From Candidatus Epilinea brevis (GTDB taxonomy: Bacteria > Chloroflexota > Anaerolineae > Epilineales > Epilineaceae): a stretch of 64,000 bases of DNA. Of the stretch, positions 59,344 through 64,000 are shown piece after piece (within the stretch, counting starts at the first letter, position 1; every line of letters starts with the position of its first letter). The notes below the pieces were generated by a model that was not told the origin of the DNA, searched no databases, and worked only from the letters and a program-made list of their open reading frames with translations. The position numbers and the translations under genes were made by a program. The stretch spans positions 1-64,000 of the forward strand of contig JADJUE010000001.1 of assembly GCA_016710785.1 (NCBI GenBank), given 5' to 3'.

Positions 59344-61728
59344 CTAGGAACGTCTCCGCATAACAGGAACATAGATGATAGGGCCAGACGGGAAGAACTG
59401 GCGGCGTTGGCGCATGCTGGGCACATAGATGGTGTACGACGGCGGGCGCGGCGACGCCGTCGCTGATGGCTCCGGCGAGGGTTCGGCGGCCGTGGTGGGC
59501 GTGGGCTCGACTACGGTGGCGACTGCGGTGGGCGTGGCTGTGGGCGGCGTGTCGGTGGGCGTGACAAGGGGCGTACGGGTTGGCCCCGATGCGGGCGTGC
59601 CGGCCGCCGCGGTAGCTGTGTCGTCGGGAGATGCCGTCGGCGAGGGTGTTTCCAGCACCGGATTCGGCGTCTCCGAAGGCATCTCGGTGGGCGACGCCGT
59701 CACCGTCGGAGGCTCCGTTTCGGTCGGCGGCGCTAGCGATGGCGTCGGCGTGACTGTCCATCGGGGCGTTCGCGTGATCCGTGGCGTCAGCGACGGCGTA
59801 ACCGTAGGCACGGCGGTGTAGGTCGGAATCACGTTTGCCGTCACCGTGGCCGTCGGCGCTCCGGTCTCCGTCGGCAACGGCAGGGTCAACTGCGGCGCTA
59901 CTGTCGGTAGCTCGGAGGCGGTCGGCGACGATGTCGCCGTCGGCGTTAGCGTCGTTGTCGGCGTGAGCGTCGTTGTCGGCGTCAGCGTCGTTGTCGCGGT
60001 GACGGTCGGAAACCGAGTCATCGTCGGCGTGAACGTCGGCTCGGCGCTTGCGGTCGGCAACGGAAAGGTCGCTGTCGGTGCGACCGTCGGCAGGACGGTG
60101 GGCGTCGGTGATTCGGTGGCAGTAGCGGTAGCGGTGGCGGTCGGTACAGTGGTGGCGGCCGGCGACAAGGTCTCCGAGGGCGTTGCCGTCGGCTCCGTGG
60201 TTGCTGTCGGCGGCAAGGTCGCTGTAGGCGCGACCGTCGGTGTGATCGAGGGCGTGGCGGACTCGGTCGGAGTGGGCACGGTTCCCGTCGGTGTACGGGT
60301 CGGCGTATCGGTAGGGGCCGGCGTGGCCGAATGGGTGGCCGTGGCGGAGGCGGTCGGTGAGGCGGTGGCGGGTGCCGTCGCCTCTGGCGTCGGTGTCGCC
60401 GTTGCAGTCGAGGTTGCCGTCGCCGTGTGGGTCGCCGTGTGGGTCGCCGTCGGGAGGGCCGTCGCGGTTGCAGTCGCCGTGTCGGTCGCCGTCGGGAGGG
60501 CCGTCGCGGTTGCCGAAGCGGTGGGCGTCGGCACGACCAGCGTGGCCGTGGCGGTCGGCGTCTCGGTCGGCACTTCCGTCGCCGCGGGCAGCGGTGTGGC
60601 GGTGGGCGTGAGAGTAGGCGTGGGCGGCTCCCGCTGCAACCAGACCTGATCCGATTGACCGAAGTTGCCGAACCACAGGTCGGGCAATCCGTCTCCATCC
60701 AGATCGGCAGCCCGCACCGCGGTGGTGGAGGCCGAGCCAAGGGCCTGTCCCAGGGCGAAGTTGCCCACGCCATCGTTCATCCAAACCCGGCTGACACGGC
60801 CCACGTAGCCGGTCACGGCATCCAACCGGGAATCGTCATTGACATCCACCAGGGCCACGCCGAGGGTGCTGAGCAGGCCCAGCCGCTGTGTGCTGTCGGT
60901 GAAGACGCCGTGTCCGTCGTTCAGCCAGACTTCGTCCGCCTGGTTCGGGTAGTTGCCGACGAAGGCATCCCGGTCGCCGTCGCCGTCCAGGTCGCCCAGG
61001 GCCACAGCACCGCCGCTGGCGTTGCCCAATCGTCCGGGCACGGCCCCGAAGACCGCCCTGCCATTGTTCAGCCACACGCGGTCGCCCTGCCGGTCGTCGT
61101 TGACCACGAAAGCGTCCACGTCGCCATCGCCGTCCAGGTCGGCCAGGGCCACCGCCGAACCGAACTCGGTGCCCAGACTCTGACCGCTGTCGGTGAACAG
61201 GCCATCGCCATCGTTCAGGTACACCTCATCCGGTCGTCCGAAGGCGTGAACGACGAAGGCATCCAAGTCTCCATCACGGTCGAGGTCCGCGAGGCCTACG
61301 CCATAGGTGTCGTCGGTGCCCAGGCGTTGACCGCTGTTACTGAAGAAGCCGTCGCCCTCGTTCCACCACACCACGTCTCCCTGACCGCTGCCCTGCCCCA
61401 CGTAGGCATCCAGATCGCCGTCGCCGTCGAGGTCGCCCAGGGCCACCGAGCGGCCGTTGCCGTTGCCCAATCGCTGCCCGCTGTCGCGGAAGCGGCCATC
61501 ACCGTCGCCCAGCCAGACCAGGTCCGCACCTGTGTCGCCATTGGCCACGAAGGCATCGACGTCGCCGTCGAGGTCCAGGTCGCCCAGGGCCACCGCCCGG
61601 GTGTTCGAGTTGCCGAGGGTCTGCCTGCTGTCCACGAAGACCCGGGTGGTGGCCGCCGGCGAGGCCGTGGCGCTGAGGGCGGCCATCGCCGGCAGGGCCA
61701 GCGCGATCGCCAGACGGCGCAGCTTCAT
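59344..61728 (-). CDS. FG-GAP/VCBS-repeat secreted protein with very long Pro/Thr stalk
   Basis: 794 residues. Signal peptide (LAIALALPAMAALSATASPA), FG-GAP repeats to about residue 365 (RAVALGDLDLDGDVDAFVAN, VWLGDGDGRFRDSGQRLGNG, DRDGDLDAFVVHAFG), then about 380 residues of P/T/S/A/V low complexity. The end carries the motif twice: YTIYVPSMRQRR and IIYVPVMRRRS. ATG 61728 overlaps the stop of the upstream paralogue (ATGA), so translation is coupled. Repeat sequences are nearly interchangeable with those of the next gene 50 bases downstream. Confidence 0.87.
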   Translation of the reverse strand: MKLRRLAIALALPAMAALSATASPAATTRVFVDSRQTLGNSNTRAVALGDLDLDGDVDAFVANGDTGADLVWLGDGDGRFRDSGQRLGNGNGRSVALGDLDGDGDLDAYVGQGSGQGDVVWWNEGDGFFSNSGQRLGTDDTYGVGLADLDRDGDLDAFVVHAFGRPDEVYLNDGDGLFTDSGQSLGTEFGSAVALADLDGDGDVDAFVVNDDRQGDRVWLNNGRAVFGAVPGRLGNASGGAVALGDLDGDGDRDAFVGNYPNQADEVWLNDGHGVFTDSTQRLGLLSTLGVALVDVNDDSRLDAVTGYVGRVSRVWMNDGVGNFALGQALGSASTTAVRAADLDGDGLPDLWFGNFGQSDQVWLQREPPTPTLTPTATPLPAATEVPTETPTATATLVVPTPTASATATALPTATDTATATATALPTATHTATHTATATSTATATPTPEATAPATASPTASATATHSATPAPTDTPTRTPTGTVPTPTESATPSITPTVAPTATLPPTATTEPTATPSETLSPAATTVPTATATATATESPTPTVLPTVAPTATFPLPTASAEPTFTPTMTRFPTVTATTTLTPTTTLTPTTTLTPTATSSPTASELPTVAPQLTLPLPTETGAPTATVTANVIPTYTAVPTVTPSLTPRITRTPRWTVTPTPSLAPPTETEPPTVTASPTEMPSETPNPVLETPSPTASPDDTATAAAGTPASGPTRTPLVTPTDTPPTATPTAVATVVEPTPTTAAEPSPEPSATASPRPPSYTIYVPSMRQRRQFFPSGPIIYVPVMRRRS

Positions 61729-64000
61729 GGCCGGTTTCCGGTGCGCGGGCGACCAGGGGCGCCGATCGTACGGGCGACCTGCCGGGTGCTTCGCAGCAGA
61801 TTGGGGAGGTAGAGGATGCGCGCGGTGGGACGCGGCGCCACCGTGGCCGTCGCTGAAGGCGTGGGTTCGACCGCCAGGGTGGGTGTGGGCTCGACAACCG
61901 TGGCGCTGGGCGCCGGCGTCGGCGACGGGCTGGGCGGCGCAGCGGTCGGCGTGCCGGCCCCGGCCGTGGGTGGCGGGGTTCCAGGAGTCGTCGTCACGCC
62001 GCCGGACGGCGTTGCCGGCTCGCGACTGGACGTGGCCGTCGCGCTGGGGGAGGTGCCCGTCGCCCTGATCGTCGCCGTGGGGCTGGCGCTGGGCGTGTAG
62101 GTGGGCGCGCGGGTCTGGCCGGGGCGCGGGGTCGGGGTGATGGTAGGCGTGCGGGTAGCCGTCGGCGTGCGGGTGGCCGTTGCGCTGGCGGTCGCACCTA
62201 CCGTTGCCGTGCTGCCGGCCTGAGGCGTCAGGGTCAGCGATGCTGTAGGCGTGGCGCCGGTCGACGGCGAGCCCAAGGGCGTCACGCTGGGGCTGGAGCC
62301 GGGGCTGGGCGATCGGGTCGGCGTCGCCGAAGGGTTCGCGCTCGAAGTCGCGGACGGCTCGGGGCTCGGGGTGGACGAGGTTGTCGCCGTGCCGCCGGGC
62401 GAGGCTGTCGACGTCGAGCTGGGCCCGGCAGTGGCCGTGGCGGTTGCCGTCGGGCTGCGACTCGCCGTCGGCGATGGGCCGGGGGTGCCGGTCGCGGTAG
62501 CGGTGGGCGTCAGCATCGCGGTGACGGTAGCGGTCACAGTAGGCACAGGACTGACAGTGGGTGTCGCCGACGCCGTCTCCGTTGACGGAGCGGTCGGAGT
62601 AGCCGTCCTTGTGGCGGTCGCCGGAGGCGACGGCGTGCCGGTCACGGCCCGGGTGGCGGTCGCCGTGGCGGTGGCGACAGCCGTCGCCGTCTCGGTAGGC
62701 AGACCCGTCGCTGTGGCGCTAGGCGGAGGGATGCCGGATGGCGTCCGCGTCGGAGTCAGGGAGGACGTAGCGGTGGGCGACGCGGTAGAAGATGCCGTGG
62801 CGGTAGCGGTCGCCGTCGCCGTAGCGGTACCGGTCGCGGTCCCCGTCACCGTGCGGGACGCTGTCGCCGTCATCGTGGCACTGGGAGCGGCCGTCGCCGT
62901 CGGCCCGCCGCGCGGGGTAGCCGTGGCCGTCACGGTGGCCGTTGTGAAAGGCGTCGAGGTAGCGCCCGTGGCCGTGGGCAGCGCCGTGCGCGGCGGAGCC
63001 AAGGTCGCGGTCGGTGTGGGACTCGCGGTAGCGGGCGCCGGTGTCCGGCTGGGCGTCGGCGTGTAGGTCGCCGGCGTCGGCGTTTGGGAGCTGGTAGGGC
63101 TCAGCGTCGGCGTGCTGGTCCGCGTGGGCGAGGCCGTCGGCGTACGCGTCCGCGTCGGGGTGCGGGTCGCGGACGGGGTCACACTCGGCGTGCGCGTGGT
63201 CGTCGGCGTGGGTCGGGCGGGGTCCCAGTTGAACCAGACCGTGGACGGCTGGACCACGTTGGCCAGAAAGGCGTCCGGGTCGCCATCGGCATCCAGGTCG
63301 TCGAGCGCCAGGTGGCGACTGAACTCAGATCCCATGCGCTGCCCGCTGTCGCTCAGGAGGCCGAGGCCGTTGTTCAACCAGACCAAGGCGGGTGCGTTCC
63401 ATTCGGCCATGAACAGGTCAACGTCGGCGTCGCGGTCGACGTCCCTCAGCACCAGTGCTGTGACGGGGCCGATGCTTCCGCTCTGCCCTGAGTCCACAAA
63501 GGTGCCGAGCCCGTTGTTGCGCCAGACCGAGATCCGGCCATCATGGGCCATCACCAGATCCGGGTCGATGTCGCCGTCCAGGTCCGCCAGGCCCGCGGCA
63601 GCGGCCGCGGGCGCCGCCAGCCGCTGGCCACTGTCGACGAAGGCCGCCCGCCCTGAATTCAGCCACACCCGATGCGGCTGGTCCGCCGCGGCCTCGACCA
63701 GATCCAGGTCGCGGTCGCCGTCCACGTCGCCCAGGATCAAGGCCGCGCTCACCGCGTTTCCCAGCCGCTGGGCGCTGTCGACGAAGCTTCCGCGCCCTGC
63801 ATTGCGCCAGACCGCTACGCCCAGGCTGTCATCACCCAGCACCAGGTCCAGGTCGCCGTCGGCGTCCAGATCCCCCAAGGCCAGGGCGTTCGTGGCCATG
63901 GGCGGGAGCGTCTGGATGCCAAGGCTGAAGTTGCCTCGTCCATCGTTCCACCAGAAGCGGCTGGGCTCCCCGTAGTTGCCCTCCACCGCATCCAGGTCGC
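61725..64000 (-). CDS. FG-GAP/VCBS-repeat secreted protein with Pro/Thr stalk, N-terminus outside the window
   Basis: Partial. The part inside begins within FG-GAP repeats (ALALGDLDADGDLDLVLGDD, LDLVEAAADQPHRVWLNSG, LDDLDADGDPDAFLANV) and continues with a stalk of about 430 residues of TPTATATRTPT type. It ends ARILYLPNLLRSTRQVARTI and a basic tail. The reading frame stays open to the window edge at 64000, so the start and signal peptide are beyond it. Its stop overlaps the start of the next paralogue in ATGA. Confidence 0.87.
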   Translation of the reverse strand, partial: DLDAVEGNYGEPSRFWWNDGRGNFSLGIQTLPPMATNALALGDLDADGDLDLVLGDDSLGVAVWRNAGRGSFVDSAQRLGNAVSAALILGDVDGDRDLDLVEAAADQPHRVWLNSGRAAFVDSGQRLAAPAAAAAGLADLDGDIDPDLVMAHDGRISVWRNNGLGTFVDSGQSGSIGPVTALVLRDVDRDADVDLFMAEWNAPALVWLNNGLGLLSDSGQRMGSEFSRHLALDDLDADGDPDAFLANVVQPSTVWFNWDPARPTPTTTRTPSVTPSATRTPTRTRTPTASPTRTSTPTLSPTSSQTPTPATYTPTPSRTPAPATASPTPTATLAPPRTALPTATGATSTPFTTATVTATATPRGGPTATAAPSATMTATASRTVTGTATGTATATATATATASSTASPTATSSLTPTRTPSGIPPPSATATGLPTETATAVATATATATRAVTGTPSPPATATRTATPTAPSTETASATPTVSPVPTVTATVTAMLTPTATATGTPGPSPTASRSPTATATATAGPSSTSTASPGGTATTSSTPSPEPSATSSANPSATPTRSPSPGSSPSVTPLGSPSTGATPTASLTLTPQAGSTATVGATASATATRTPTATRTPTITPTPRPGQTRAPTYTPSASPTATIRATGTSPSATATSSREPATPSGGVTTTPGTPPPTAGAGTPTAAPPSPSPTPAPSATVVEPTPTLAVEPTPSATATVAPRPTARILYLPNLLRSTRQVARTIGAPGRPRTGNRP

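Noticed and set aside
59429..60649. Plus-strand frames rich in VGV/AVAV repeats, elastin-like
   Set aside because: These are the reverse complement of the Pro/Thr stalk codons of the FG-GAP protein.
61800..63230. Dense short repeats resembling a repeat array
   Set aside because: Units are irregular P/T/A/S codons in frame with a gene, without constant repeats and unique spacers, so not CRISPR.

Overview
The window is very GC-rich. It looks like part of a Chloroflexota (Anaerolineae/Ardenticatenia-like) chromosome. The main clues are many large secreted proteins built from beta-propeller, FG-GAP, Ig-like and DUF11 repeats, joined to Pro/Thr/Ser/Ala stalks and ending in a hydrophobic LYLPLL-type motif, together with VanW and YVTN proteins. 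The lineage is inferred from protein style only; there is no rRNA or tRNA in the window.

Region 1 (1-8.5 kb): remnants of secreted genes on the minus strand (lamin-tail domain protein and an unrecognised one), a formate/nitrite (FNT) transporter on the minus strand, and divergently from it an NAD-dependent formate dehydrogenase operon fdsG-fdsB-fdsA. A delta-subunit-like domain is fused to the C-terminus of FdsA. Reading frames are broken repeatedly from 1 to about 6.1 kb and then become clean, which suggests uncorrected indels near a contig end rather than true gene decay. Region 2 (8.5-11.6 kb): a toxin-first PIN/Phd toxin-antitoxin pair, a leftover fragment of a second fdsA, a shortened membrane protein, an 18-bp perfect inverted repeat, a small monooxygenase-like protein and an AhpD-like peroxidase gene interrupted by one in-frame TGA. 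The TGA sits exactly at the second Cys of the CxxC active site and is followed by a bacterial SECIS-like hairpin; I read it as a selenoprotein.

Region 3 (11.7-27 kb): a 2780-residue cyclic beta-1,2-glucan synthase, peptide chain release factor 3, an RluE-type pseudouridine synthase, a 2OG-Fe(II) oxygenase, a neutral zinc metallopeptidase, a second toxin-antitoxin pair (AbrB/VapC), an M23 peptidase and a propeller lipoprotein. Region 4 (27-36 kb): minus-strand vanW-YVTN-YVTN/VWA cluster, divergent from an acyl-CoA dehydrogenase/carboxyltransferase pair with a near-consensus promoter, then a third toxin-antitoxin pair (Phd/VapC).

Region 5 (36-54 kb): a long minus-strand unit running Ig-repeat adhesin (1409 aa), DUF11/P-domain adhesin (about 2880 aa), ligand-sensor propeller (one frameshift), and two overlapping UbiA prenyltransferases. 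Region 6 (54-57.5 kb): two tandem paralogous secreted proteins of unknown family ending at a perfect 17-bp hairpin terminator. Region 7 (57.7-64 kb): three tandem FG-GAP/PT-stalk proteins on the minus strand, the first of which (in transcription order) runs off the window.

Functional picture: a heterotroph that oxidises formate to feed NADH, degrades acyl-CoA/propionate and puts much coding capacity into an elaborate cell surface. The most notable single observation is the candidate selenocysteine AhpD-like enzyme at 10831-11538.
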